Shown piece by piece: positions 16,495 through 24,682 of a stretch of DNA of 64,000 bases. Each line of letters begins with the position of its first letter. Positions within the stretch are counted from its first letter, which is position 1. A model generated the notes under the pieces. It did no database searches and was not told the DNA's origin. It saw only the letters and a program-made list of their open reading frames with translations. The position numbers and the translations under genes were made by a program. This DNA is from Brevundimonas sp. MF30-B (lineage in GTDB: Bacteria; Pseudomonadota; Alphaproteobacteria; Caulobacterales; Caulobacteraceae), in contig NZ_CP038440.1 of NCBI RefSeq assembly GCF_004683885.1, forward strand, positions 220,001 to 284,000, in the 5' to 3' direction.

Positions 16495-17550
16495 TCAATC
16501 CTCGTCGGCGTAGATGGCGACCCGCGCGGGCTCGGACGATGACGCCGCCCCACGATACATGCCAGATGTAGTCATGGCGTAGGCGGGCTGGCCGTCGCGG
16601 CTCATGACGATGACCCCGCCCGAGCCCCCCAGCGCCAGGGCCTCGTCGACCTCGGCCTGGCCTGCGGCCTGGCCCGATGCTCCGGAGCCCATGCGGGCGC
16701 AGATGTCGCGCGCCACGGTGGCGCGGATGTAGTACTCGCCGTCTCCCGTCGCCGAAACCGCGCAGCCGTCCGTGTTGGAGGCGTAGGTGCCCGCGCCGAT
16801 CACCGGCACGTCGCCGACCCGGCCCCAGCGCTTGCCAGACATGCCGCCGGTCGAGGTGCCGGCGGCCAGATCGCCCGACTGGTCCAGCGCCACGGCGCCG
16901 ACGGTGCCGAACTTGCGCTCGTTCAGCGGCGGCTGCGCCAGGTTCGCCAGACCCTGACCGGGCGCCGGCGCATTCTGCGGCCGGGCCGGAACCGGATCGC
17001 CGCGCTCGCGCAGTTGACGCTCCAGCCCCTGCCAGCGGCGCTCGGTGAAGAAGAAGGCCGGATCGACCTGCTCCAACCCGACCGAGGCGGCGAAGGCGTC
17101 GGCGCCTTCGCCGATCAGCATGACGTGAGGCGACCGCTCCATGATGGCGCGGGCCGCCGCGATCGGATGGCGCGTGCGGGTCAGGCCGGCCGCGGCGCCG
17201 GCGGTCAGGTCGGCGCCGTTCATGACAGCGGCGTCCAGCTCGGTCTTGCCCTCGGCGGTGAAGACGGCCCCGCGCCCCGCGTTGAACAACGGGTCGTCCT
17301 CCATGATCTCGATGGCCGCCTGCACCGCATCCAGCGCCGCCCCGCCAGAGCGCAGCACCGCCGACCCGGCTTCGAGTGCTTGCTGAAGGGCGGCGCGATA
17401 GGCCGCGTCCTGCTCAGGGCTGAGGTTCGCGCGCTCGATGACGCCCGCGCCGCCATGGATGGCCAGAGCCCACGACGGAGCCTCTTGAGCGTGTGCGCCG
17501 GCGCCGAAAAAACACAGTGTGAATAGTGTGAATGGTGCGAAAATCTTCAC
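16495..17550 (-). CDS. Secreted isoaspartyl peptidase/L-asparaginase (Ntn-hydrolase, T2 family)
   Basis: 351 residues from a GTG at 17550. A GGGGAGG ribosome site 6 nt upstream decides this start over ATG 17574, and the signal peptide (VKIFAPFTLFTLCFFGAGAHA) then begins correctly. After the signal come WALAIHGGAG and DPLFNAGRGAVFT. The autoprocessing nucleophile is Thr216 in KFGTVGAVALD, followed by the substrate loop GTSTGGMSGKRWGRVGDVPVIGAG (read in two parts) and NTDGCAVSATGDGE. It cleaves isoaspartyl dipeptides or asparagine after self-cleavage, in the periplasm. Confidence 0.9.
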   Translation of the reverse strand: MKIFAPFTLFTLCFFGAGAHAQEAPSWALAIHGGAGVIERANLSPEQDAAYRAALQQALEAGSAVLRSGGAALDAVQAAIEIMEDDPLFNAGRGAVFTAEGKTELDAAVMNGADLTAGAAAGLTRTRHPIAAARAIMERSPHVMLIGEGADAFAASVGLEQVDPAFFFTERRWQGLERQLRERGDPVPARPQNAPAPGQGLANLAQPPLNERKFGTVGAVALDQSGDLAAGTSTGGMSGKRWGRVGDVPVIGAGTYASNTDGCAVSATGDGEYYIRATVARDICARMGSGASGQAAGQAEVDEALALGGSGGVIVMSRDGQPAYAMTTSGMYRGAASSSEPARVAIYADED

Positions 17551-17655
17551 GGCAGCCTCCCCGATTTCGCCCATCCTAACCTGATACAGGAGCGTGTCAG
17601 GTCGAAGCCGCCAAAAACCCTTCAGCCGCCGCGGAAACGGGGCGAACGCCCGCGC

Positions 17656-17832
17656 TCAGGACCGATGATGCGCCCGCTTCCAAAGGTGGTAGGCGATGAT
17701 GGGCAAGAAGCCCACCACCACCGCCAGGCCGATCAGGGGCAGAAAGCCTTCGATGTAGCGGCCGCCGATCGCTGCGGCCACGCCGGCGAGCGGCGGGCCG
17801 AGGAAGGGCAGCCAAGCCGGTGGCTTGCGCAT
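17656..17832 (-). CDS. Small membrane protein (58 aa) coupled to hppD
   Basis: 58 residues: a short basic start (MRKPPAW), two hydrophobic stretches (LPFLGPPLAGVAAAIG and EGFLPLIGLAVVVGFLPIIAY) and a basic tail (HLWKRAHHRS). It begins 3 nt after the hppD stop on the same strand, so it is almost certainly co-transcribed and co-translated. No named family is recognised. Positive ends around two membrane segments suggest a hairpin inner-membrane protein. Confidence 0.65.
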   Translation of the reverse strand: MRKPPAWLPFLGPPLAGVAAAIGGRYIEGFLPLIGLAVVVGFLPIIAYHLWKRAHHRS

Positions 17833-17835
17833 GAA

Positions 17836-18936
17836 TCAGGCGTCGACCTTGATGACGCCCCGGCGGATCTGGTCCAGCTCGATGGAGTCGAACAGGGCCT
17901 GGAAGTTGCCCTCGCCGAACGCCTGGTTGCCCTTGCGCTGGATGATCTCGAAGAAGATCGGGCCGAAGGTGTCCTGGGTGAAGATCTGCAGCAGCAGGCC
18001 GTCCGCGTCGGAACCGTCGATCAGGATGCGGTTCTTGCGCATCCGCTCCACGTCCTCGCCGTGGTTGGGCAGGCGTTTGTCGATGAGTTCGAAATAGGTC
18101 TCGATGGTGTCCTGAAACGGGATGCCGCGACGCTTCATCTCCTCGACGGTCTCGAAGATGTTGTCGGTGGCCAGGGCGATGTGCTGGATGCCCTCGCCGT
18201 TGTAGCGGCGCAGGAACTCCTCGATCTGGCTGTTCTCGTCCTGGCTCTCGTTCAGCGGAATGCGGATGGCGCGGTCGGGCGCGATCATCGCCTGGGAGAA
18301 CAGGCCCGTCGCCTTGCCCTTGATGTCGAAATACTTCTGCTCCTCGAAGGCGAAGACGTCGCCGTAGAAGCCGGACCAGGTCCGCATCTGGCCGCGCCGC
18401 ACATTGTGGGTCAGGTGGTCCAGTGTGTGCAGGCCGACGCTGTTTTCGGCCTCCTTGTCCTGCCAGCCCTCAACCTCGGTCCAGCCGGAATACAGCGAGC
18501 CCTTCGAGCCGTAGTCGTCGATCAGGTACAGCAGCGAGCCGCCGATGCCCTTCAGCGTATAGGCGCCCTCCCCCAGCGCGCCGCCTTGCGACCCCTCGGC
18601 CGGATGGGCGCCGCGCGAGACCGCGCCCTCATAGGCGGCCTTCGCATTGGAGACGCGGAAAGCCATGCCGTTGGCCGACGGCCCGTGCTCGCGGGCGAAC
18701 TCCTCGGCCTGGCCCTGGGGGGTCATGTGCAGCAGGAAGGAGATGTCGCCCTGCTTCAGGCGGATCACGCCGCCGTCGGGGCGGGTGTGGGTGTGGGTGA
18801 AGCCCATCAGCTCCAGCCGGTCCTTCATGGATTGCGGATCGGGGCCGGTGAATTCGACGAACTCGAAGCCGTCCACGCCCAGAGGGTTTTCCTGGTCCAG
18901 GCGGGCGGAGGCTTCCGATTGGGGCGCGTCGTGCAT
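17836..18936 (-). CDS. hppD: 4-hydroxyphenylpyruvate dioxygenase
   Basis: 366 residues, normal length. Two vicinal-oxygen-chelate domains are present. The iron ligands are the His in LHTLDHLTHNV, the His in GIQHIALATDN and the Glu in GPIFFEIIQRKG near the C-terminus. It converts 4-hydroxyphenylpyruvate to homogentisate in tyrosine breakdown. The start at 18936 (MHDAPQSEAS) has AGGAG 7 nt upstream; ATG 18957 is a possible but less supported alternative. Homogentisate dioxygenase genes are not in this window. A small membrane protein gene follows directly. Confidence 0.95.
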   Translation of the reverse strand: MHDAPQSEASARLDQENPLGVDGFEFVEFTGPDPQSMKDRLELMGFTHTHTRPDGGVIRLKQGDISFLLHMTPQGQAEEFAREHGPSANGMAFRVSNAKAAYEGAVSRGAHPAEGSQGGALGEGAYTLKGIGGSLLYLIDDYGSKGSLYSGWTEVEGWQDKEAENSVGLHTLDHLTHNVRRGQMRTWSGFYGDVFAFEEQKYFDIKGKATGLFSQAMIAPDRAIRIPLNESQDENSQIEEFLRRYNGEGIQHIALATDNIFETVEEMKRRGIPFQDTIETYFELIDKRLPNHGEDVERMRKNRILIDGSDADGLLLQIFTQDTFGPIFFEIIQRKGNQAFGEGNFQALFDSIELDQIRRGVIKVDA

Positions 18937-19116
18937 GGGGCGTCTCCTGAAATGCATGGGGCGGTCCGAGCCGCCGGTTGGGGCGGAACCTAGTGTCCGA
19001 GGCCCGCCAAGCCAAGCGGAACGCATTCACGGCTGCGTGGCGTCGCAGGGGACAGGTCGTGGATGCGCGGTTGGTCCAGGCCTGCTAGACCCCCGGCCAA
19101 ACGTCGGGAACGCCGC

Positions 19117-19692
19117 ATGCTTCGCAAGATGTACGACTGGGTCTTCTCCCTGGCCCGTCACCGCCACGCCACCAAGTCTTTGGCCGCCATCTCCTTCGCC
19201 GAGAGCAGCTTCTTTCCGATCCCGCCCGACGTGATGCTGGCGCCCATGGTGCTGGCGCGGCCGGACCGCGCCTATTTCTACGCCACCGTCTGCACCATAG
19301 CCTCGGTGCTGGGCGGCCTGCTGGGTTACGCCATCGGCCATTTCCTGGAGCCTGTCGGCATGTCGCTGCTGGCCCTGATGGGCAAGGCGGACACCTTCGA
19401 AACCTCCAAGGCGCTGTTTCAGGAGCACGGCGCCTGGGTGATCCTGATCAAGGGCCTGACGCCCATTCCCTACAAGCTGATCACCATCGCCGCGGGCATC
19501 TTCAGCTTCAGCCTGCCGCTGTTCATCGTGCTGTCGGTCATCACACGGGGGGCGCGCTTCTTCCTGGTGGCGTTCGTGTTGAAGACCTTCGGGCCGGCCA
19601 TGCTGGAGGTGATCGAGAAGCGTCTGGCCTTCTGGACCATCCTGTTCGTGGTGGTTCTGGTCGGCGCCATCGTGGCGGTGCGTTTCATCTGA
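19117..19692 (+). CDS. YqaA/DedA-family inner-membrane protein
   Basis: 191 residues with four to five membrane segments. The DedA/VTT pattern is seen in FAESSFFPIPPDVMLAPMV (re-entrant loop), GGLLGYAIGHFLEP, and the second loop ILIKGLTPIPYKLITIAAG with the conserved proline pair. Members move or flip lipids or have membrane-homeostasis roles; the precise function of YqaA is unsettled. The start at 19117 is the ATG where the hydrophobic protein begins. It is the first gene of a run with dsbB and coq7. Confidence 0.85.
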   Translation: MLRKMYDWVFSLARHRHATKSLAAISFAESSFFPIPPDVMLAPMVLARPDRAYFYATVCTIASVLGGLLGYAIGHFLEPVGMSLLALMGKADTFETSKALFQEHGAWVILIKGLTPIPYKLITIAAGIFSFSLPLFIVLSVITRGARFFLVAFVLKTFGPAMLEVIEKRLAFWTILFVVVLVGAIVAVRFI

Positions 19693-19727
19693 TCGACGGA
19701 GCGTTCGGGCGCAGCTAGGATGCCGGC

Positions 19728-20261
19728 ATGAGAGGGACTTATCGCCTTGTGACGCGCTGGTGGACCGCGTTCGCGCTCGCCGCCTCGCTGGCCATGCTGG
19801 GCGCAGCGCACGCGTTCGAGCGGTTCGCCGGCCTGGCCCCCTGCAATCTGTGCCTCAAGCAGCGCGAGGTCTTCTGGGCGGCCGCCGCCATCGCCGGCGC
19901 CGCGACCTTCTGGGCCGTGTTCAGCCGCGCCAGCCGGGGCACGCCGCGCATCGCCGCCTTCCTGCTGGCGGCCGTCTTCGCCACGGGGGCCATCACCGCG
20001 GGCTTCCACGCGGGCGGGGAGTACGGCTGGTGGGACCTGCCCGCCGCCTGCGCCGCTGCGGGCGGGCCGGTGGGCCTGGACGACATGCAGGCGCTCGCGC
20101 TGGGGACCGGCCCGGCACCGGCGATTCCGCGCTGCGACGCCGTGGCCTGGAGCTGGCTGGGCGTCAGCATGGCGGGGTGGAATGTGTTGATCTCCTTCGC
20201 CCTGGCTGCGTTCAGCCTGATGGCCGCCAAACGGCCCAAGGACGCCCGGAGGCCTTCATGA
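19728..20261 (+). CDS. dsbB: Disulfide bond formation protein B
   Basis: 177 residues with four membrane segments. The first periplasmic loop carries the CxxC pair in APCNLCLKQREVFW; the second loop has the partner cysteines in LPAACAAAGG and AIPRCDAVAWSWLGVS, followed by MAGWNVLISFA. DsbB reoxidises DsbA and passes electrons to ubiquinone. Its last codons overlap the coq7 start (ATGA), pairing it with a ubiquinone-synthesis gene, which is sensible since ubiquinone is its electron acceptor. Confidence 0.9.
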   Translation: MRGTYRLVTRWWTAFALAASLAMLGAAHAFERFAGLAPCNLCLKQREVFWAAAAIAGAATFWAVFSRASRGTPRIAAFLLAAVFATGAITAGFHAGGEYGWWDLPAACAAAGGPVGLDDMQALALGTGPAPAIPRCDAVAWSWLGVSMAGWNVLISFALAAFSLMAAKRPKDARRPS

Positions 20262-20827
20262 GCGACGCTCGCCGCATTCCCCTGCCCCGCCCCGGCATCG
20301 GCGCCTCCAGGGCCCGCATGGCCGAGATCCTTCGGGTGGATCACGCCGGGGAGTTCGCCGCCGTCCACATCTATCGCGCCCAGCGCGCCGTATTCGAAGG
20401 GCGCAGAGGCCGCGAGGCGGTCTCGAGCGATCTGACCGAGATGGAGGGCCACGAGCAGGTTCACCTGGACCGCTTCGAGGCTCTGCTGAACGAACGCCGC
20501 GTGCGGCCCACGGCGATGACGCCGGTGTGGAAGCTGGCGGCCACGGCGCTGGGCGCCGGCACCGCCCTGATGGGCGAGAAGGCAGCGCACGCTTGCACCG
20601 AGGCGGTCGAGGCGGTCATAGGCCAGCACTACGCCGATCAGGTCGAGGAGTTGAAGGACCGCGACCCGGCGCTCGCGGCGGAACTGGAGCAATTCCGCCA
20701 GGACGAAATGGCGCACCACGATCACGCCATCGCACGCGGGAGCCGCGAGGCGCCGGCCTATCGGCTGCTGTCGGCCGTGATCAAGGCCGGCTGCCGCACG
20801 GCCATCAAGATTTCGGAGCGGGTCTAG
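20258..20827 (+). CDS. coq7: Demethoxyubiquinone hydroxylase (Coq7 family)
   Basis: 189 residues, a four-helix di-iron protein. The iron ligands are visible: E in VDHAGEFAAVHIYRAQ, the ExxH in EMEGHEQVHLDRF, E in CTEAVEAVIGQHYADQV, and the ExxH in QDEMAHHDHAIA. It hydroxylates the ring at C6 in ubiquinone synthesis. It starts inside the dsbB stop codon and its last 23 nt overlap the end of a small convergent ORF. Confidence 0.93.
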   Translation: MSDARRIPLPRPGIGASRARMAEILRVDHAGEFAAVHIYRAQRAVFEGRRGREAVSSDLTEMEGHEQVHLDRFEALLNERRVRPTAMTPVWKLAATALGAGTALMGEKAAHACTEAVEAVIGQHYADQVEELKDRDPALAAELEQFRQDEMAHHDHAIARGSREAPAYRLLSAVIKAGCRTAIKISERV

Positions 20828-20975
20828 GCTTTCGGCCGACGCTGTTGATCAGCACGATGACAGCCACCGGCGCAGCCATGATGAGCGGCATCCAGTCGCG
20901 CGTGTAGACGGCCGCCCCTGCGGCCAAGGCAAGCGCCAGCAACGCCAAAATGATGGTGATCTGACGAATCTTCAT
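20805..20975 (-). CDS. Small two-segment membrane protein, tentative
   Basis: 56 residues: MKIRQITIILALLALALAAG is one hydrophobic segment and WMPLIMAAPVAVIVLINSVG the second, with a basic tail. The ATG at 20975 has GGGGAGG 9 nt upstream. It overlaps the 3' end of coq7 tail to tail by 23 nt. No family recognised. Hydrophobic pattern, charge layout and ribosome site argue that it is real. Confidence 0.5.
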   Translation of the reverse strand: MKIRQITIILALLALALAAGAAVYTRDWMPLIMAAPVAVIVLINSVGRKPRPAPKS

Positions 20976-21021
20976 TTCAGGCGGCCTCCCCGAACCGACC
21001 TTGGGCGCCGCTCCCGCACTG

Positions 21022-21990
21022 TCAATCGACGTCGAAGGCCAGCATGAGGGTGCGCTGCAGCGGATTGAAGTTGTCGTCCGACAGAATGTACAGCCGCGTC
21101 GCCCCGTCACGCGTCTCCGCCGCGATCCCCTCGAAATTGTCAGCGGTGCCCGGGAGTTTCAGTTCGACCAGAATCGGCCCCAGCGCGCCGTCCGGCGCCA
21201 TGCGGCGGATGCGGACCCTGGCGTCCAGAGGCGGAACATAGGAGCGCTGAACCACGAACCAGCCGTCGCCGGAGGGATCCCGGTCCATGCCCGTGATCCG
21301 GTAGTCGCTGTCCTTCAGCGGCGTCGGCGGCATCGGCTGAATGGTTTCGCAACGCCGGGGCGAACAGTCCCAGACGCCGCCGCTCTCGCCTGCAACGCGC
21401 CATCCGCCGCCATCGAAGTCGGGCGCCGCAGCCAGCCCCTCCATCCCGTCGTTCTCGGCGAAAGGCGCCTCAGGCATCCGCACCGGCACGGGCCGCTCGC
21501 GCAGCGCGTCAAGAGAACCGTAGTCCCAGATGCGGTGGTTCTTCTCGAAACTGACCAGCAAGCCGCCGTCGGGTCCGAAAGCCAGCCCCTCGGCGTCGCC
21601 GTCGGCCTTCTCGCTGATCGGCTGACCGTCGGTCAGGGTCAGCCGCCGCCACGACCAGTCCGACAGACCCACGAGGCGCCCGCCAGGGCTCAGCACCAGC
21701 CGTCCTCGAACGAGGTCGCCCACATCGGAAACCGTCACGAAGCCGCCGTCGCCCGTCAGCTTCAGGTCCGACAGGCTGGCCAAGGGCGAGCCCGCCGGCG
21801 TCGAGACGTGAACCCCGCCTGCGAAACGCACGCCCGGCGCCAGCACCGCGCCGCCCGGCAGGCCGAGCGAGACCGGCCGGGTCGAAGCCTGGGCTCCGGT
21901 CCAGCCGTCGGGCGTCGCCATGGGCGCCGGCGTGGCGCAGGAACCGACGACTGCGGCCAGCGCAACGGCGATAGCGAGACGACGGATCAT
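21022..21990 (-). CDS. Phytase-like (esterase-like activity of phytase) lipoprotein
   Basis: 322 residues. The signal ends in a lipobox, AVVGSCA, so it is probably a lipoprotein. The body is a beta-propeller-like repeat of the phytase-like family: LASLSDLKLTGDGGFVTVSD, GDAEGLAFGPDGGLLVSFE, NDGMEGLAAAPDF, YRITGMDRDPSGDGWFVVQR and DNFEGIAAET. This domain is named for esterase-like activity but most members are uncharacterised. It is the last gene of a three-gene operon after glpK and a phosphotransferase, with 4-nt overlaps. Confidence 0.82.
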   Translation of the reverse strand: MIRRLAIAVALAAVVGSCATPAPMATPDGWTGAQASTRPVSLGLPGGAVLAPGVRFAGGVHVSTPAGSPLASLSDLKLTGDGGFVTVSDVGDLVRGRLVLSPGGRLVGLSDWSWRRLTLTDGQPISEKADGDAEGLAFGPDGGLLVSFEKNHRIWDYGSLDALRERPVPVRMPEAPFAENDGMEGLAAAPDFDGGGWRVAGESGGVWDCSPRRCETIQPMPPTPLKDSDYRITGMDRDPSGDGWFVVQRSYVPPLDARVRIRRMAPDGALGPILVELKLPGTADNFEGIAAETRDGATRLYILSDDNFNPLQRTLMLAFDVD

Positions 21991-23063
21991 GCGCCCGCCT
22001 TGATCGCAAACGAAAGGGCGGCGTCGGACAGCGGCTTCACCTGGGCCGCCATGGCCTGGGCGTGGCTGCTGGCGGCGGTGCCGTCACGCACCCGCCCGGC
22101 GATGCCCTGACAGATGGCCGCCAGGCGGAACAGATTGTAGGCCAGGAGCCAGTCGACATTGGCCGGCGCCGGCAGGCCCGAGGCTGCTGCGTAGCGGGCG
22201 ACCGTCTCGTCTAGCGAGGGGATGCCCAGCGCCTTCAGGTCCGCCCCCGCCAAGCCGTTGCGCAGGCTGGCGGGAATGGCCCAGGCGATCAGCAGATACG
22301 AAAGGTCGGCCATCGGATCGCCCAGGGTCGACAGTTCCCAGTCCAGGACCGCGCGGACCTGCGCCCGGTCCGGCGCGATGATCATGTTGTCCAGGCGGAA
22401 GTCGCCGTGCACCACCCGCGTCGGTCCCTCGGGCGGCAGGGTGTCGGGCAGGAATTCGATCAGCCGGTCCATGGACAGGATCGGATCAATCTCCGACGCG
22501 CGATACTGCTTGGTCCATCGCCCGACCTGGCGTGCGAAATAGTTGCCGGGGGGGCCATAGTCCGCCAGCCCGATGGCCTGAGGGTCGAAGGCGTGCAGCC
22601 GCGCCAGGGTGTCGGTCTGGGCCTCGTAGATGGCGCGACGCTCGGTCGGGGCCAGGCCAGGCAGCTTCAGGTCCCAGAAGACCCGGCCTTCGACCTTGTC
22701 CATGACGTAGAACATCGACCCGACCACGCTCTCGTCCGTACACAGGGCGTGCGGGCGCGCGACCGGGAACCCTTGGGCCGACAGGGCGGAGATCACCTTG
22801 AACTCGCGGTCCACCGCGTGCGCGCTGGGCAGCAGGGTCCCCGGCGGCTTCCTGCGCAGCACATAGGCGTGGCCGGGCGTGGTCAGCTCATAGGTCGGAT
22901 TGGACTGGCCGCCCTTGAACTGGCGGATCGTCAGGGGACCGGCATACCCGTCGACATGGGCCGCCATCCAGGCGTCCAGCGCGGCCTCGTCCAGGCGATA
23001 GCGGGGATCGACCTCGCGCGTGCCGGCGAAGGCGGCCTGGGGGTCGCTGATGGCGTCGGTCAT
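21987..23063 (-). CDS. Phosphotransferase family protein (APH/choline-kinase fold, ACAD10-like)
   Basis: 358 residues. The kinase fold is shown by QFKGGQSNPTYELTT (phosphate-binding part), YVLRRKPPGTLLPSAH (Lys), the catalytic HGDFRLDNMI and the metal-binding VLDWELSTLGDPMADL. Related proteins are found with acyl-CoA dehydrogenases and phosphorylate hydroxyacyl-CoAs or other alcohols; the substrate here is unknown. Its start overlaps the glpK stop by 4 nt and its stop overlaps the phytase-like gene start by 4 nt, so all three are one operon. Confidence 0.85.
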   Translation of the reverse strand: MTDAISDPQAAFAGTREVDPRYRLDEAALDAWMAAHVDGYAGPLTIRQFKGGQSNPTYELTTPGHAYVLRRKPPGTLLPSAHAVDREFKVISALSAQGFPVARPHALCTDESVVGSMFYVMDKVEGRVFWDLKLPGLAPTERRAIYEAQTDTLARLHAFDPQAIGLADYGPPGNYFARQVGRWTKQYRASEIDPILSMDRLIEFLPDTLPPEGPTRVVHGDFRLDNMIIAPDRAQVRAVLDWELSTLGDPMADLSYLLIAWAIPASLRNGLAGADLKALGIPSLDETVARYAAASGLPAPANVDWLLAYNLFRLAAICQGIAGRVRDGTAASSHAQAMAAQVKPLSDAALSFAIKAGA

Positions 23064-24565
23064 TCAGGATTTCCTCCGGCCGCGATGATGGCGGCCCGCA
23101 CGGCGCGGCGCCAGCCTTTCAGCAGAGCCTGGCGCTGTTCGTCATCCATTTTCGGTCGCCAGATCGCCGGCGCTTCGGACGGCGGGGTCGCCAGCCGGTC
23201 AGTCAAACCGCAGCCGAAGGCGGCTAGGCGCGCCGCGCCCAGCGCCGTCATCTCCTGGAAAGCCGGGCGCTCGACCGTCACCTCGCAGATGTCGGCCACG
23301 AACTGCATGGCGAAGGCGTTGGCCGTGACCCCGCCGTCCACGCGCAACGTCTCCAGCCGCGGGGCGCCGTCGCGGGCCAGGGCGTCCAGCAGGTCGCGCG
23401 TCTGGTAGGCCAGGCTCTCCAGCGCGGCGCGGACCATATGCGCCGGGCCGGCATCGCGGGTCAGGCCGATGACGGTTCCGCGCGCCTCCGGTTCCCACCA
23501 GGGCGCGCCCAGGCCGGTGAACCCCGGCACGAGGTAGACGCCGCCATTTTCCGCCAGCGACTGCGCCATCGCCTCGGACTGACGGCTTTCGGAGATGACC
23601 TTCAGCCCGTCGCGCAGCCACTGGATCGCCGAGCCGGCCGAGAAGATCGACCCTTCCAGCGCATAGGCGACCCGCCCCTCGGCCGCATAGGCCAGCGTCC
23701 CCAGCAGCCGGCTGGTCGAGGCCACTGGCTCGGCCCCGACATTGGCGACCAGGAAGGCGCCCGTGCCGTATGTGATCTTGGCCTCGCCGGGTTGCAGCGC
23801 GCCGTGCCCCACCAGGGCCGCCTGCTGATCCCCCGCCGCGCCATGGATTGGCAGGGCTCGGCCGAACAGGCTGGCGTCAGTCTCGCCCAGCCGGGAGTCG
23901 CAGTCGCGAATCTCGGGCAGGGCCTTCATCGGCACGCCGAACAGCTCGCACAGGTCCGGCCGCCACTGACGGCTGCGCAGGTCCATCAGGCTGGTGCGGC
24001 TGGCGTTTGTGGCGTCGGACACATGGCTGTCGCCGCCGGTCAGCTTGAAGATCAGCCAGCTCTCGATGGTGCCCAGCCGCACCTCGCCCCGCTCGGCCCG
24101 CTCGCGGCCGCCGGGCACGGCGTCCAGCAGCCAGGCGAACTTGGACGCCGAGAAATAGGGATCCAGGATCAGGCCGGTCGCCGTCTGGACCTCCGCCTCG
24201 TGCCCCTCGGCGGCCAGGCGGGCGGTGACGTCGGCGGTGCGCCGGTCCTGCCAGACCACGGCGCGGTGCAGAGGCTCGCCCGTGGCCGCGTCCCACACGA
24301 CCGAGGTCTCGCGCTGATTGGTGATGCCGATGGCGGCGAAACGGCCGACGCCGCCGGCCTTGCGGATCGCCTCGCGACAGGTCTGAAGCGTCGCGGTCCA
24401 GATCTCGGCCGCGTCATGCTCGACCCATCCCGAGCGGGGGAAGTGCTGCTGCAGTTCGATCTGGCTGACGGCGACGGGCGCAAATGCGCCGTCGGGCGAG
24501 ACCTCGAAGGCGATGGCCCGCGTCGAGGTCGTGCCCTGATCGATGGCGAGGATGAGGTTGGACAT
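23060..24565 (-). CDS. glpK: Glycerol kinase
   Basis: 501 residues, normal length of the FGGY kinase family. Seen are LAIDQGTTSTRAIAFE at the N-terminus, TNQRETSVVWDAATGEPLHRAVVWQDRRT, SKFAWLLD, DATNASRTSLMDL, and the C-terminal FGGY signature region ITYGTGAFLVAN and LRVDGGVTANAFAMQF. It makes glycerol-3-phosphate from glycerol and ATP. It heads a three-gene operon. The gap to the divergent dehydratase gene holds a repeated, partly palindromic AGTGGCG element. No GlpF or GlpD gene is near. Confidence 0.95.
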   Translation of the reverse strand: MSNLILAIDQGTTSTRAIAFEVSPDGAFAPVAVSQIELQQHFPRSGWVEHDAAEIWTATLQTCREAIRKAGGVGRFAAIGITNQRETSVVWDAATGEPLHRAVVWQDRRTADVTARLAAEGHEAEVQTATGLILDPYFSASKFAWLLDAVPGGRERAERGEVRLGTIESWLIFKLTGGDSHVSDATNASRTSLMDLRSRQWRPDLCELFGVPMKALPEIRDCDSRLGETDASLFGRALPIHGAAGDQQAALVGHGALQPGEAKITYGTGAFLVANVGAEPVASTSRLLGTLAYAAEGRVAYALEGSIFSAGSAIQWLRDGLKVISESRQSEAMAQSLAENGGVYLVPGFTGLGAPWWEPEARGTVIGLTRDAGPAHMVRAALESLAYQTRDLLDALARDGAPRLETLRVDGGVTANAFAMQFVADICEVTVERPAFQEMTALGAARLAAFGCGLTDRLATPPSEAPAIWRPKMDDEQRQALLKGWRRAVRAAIIAAGGNPE

Positions 24566-24659
24566 GAGTGATTAGTGGCGAGTGGCGAGTGGCGAGACAA
24601 GCCGAAGTCCGAGCAACCCGCGGCGACGTCCTCGTCACTCATCACTCGCCACTCGCCGC
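24566..24659. repeat. Short tandem repeats forming an imperfect palindrome
   Basis: Right after the glpK start the sequence repeats AGTGGCG three times (24578-24596). About 35 nt on, at 24631-24659, the reverse complement pattern CACTCGCC recurs. The two arms match at about 19 of 22 positions. It fills the glpK/dehydratase divergent gap, so promoters must overlap it. It could be a REP-like element. Confidence 0.55.
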
Positions 24660-24682
24660 TTCGCCACGCTAGACACGCCCTC

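Noticed and set aside
24566..24659. Short repeated units near glpK considered as a CRISPR array
   Set aside because: Units are 7 nt, contiguous and without spacers, and no cas genes are present.
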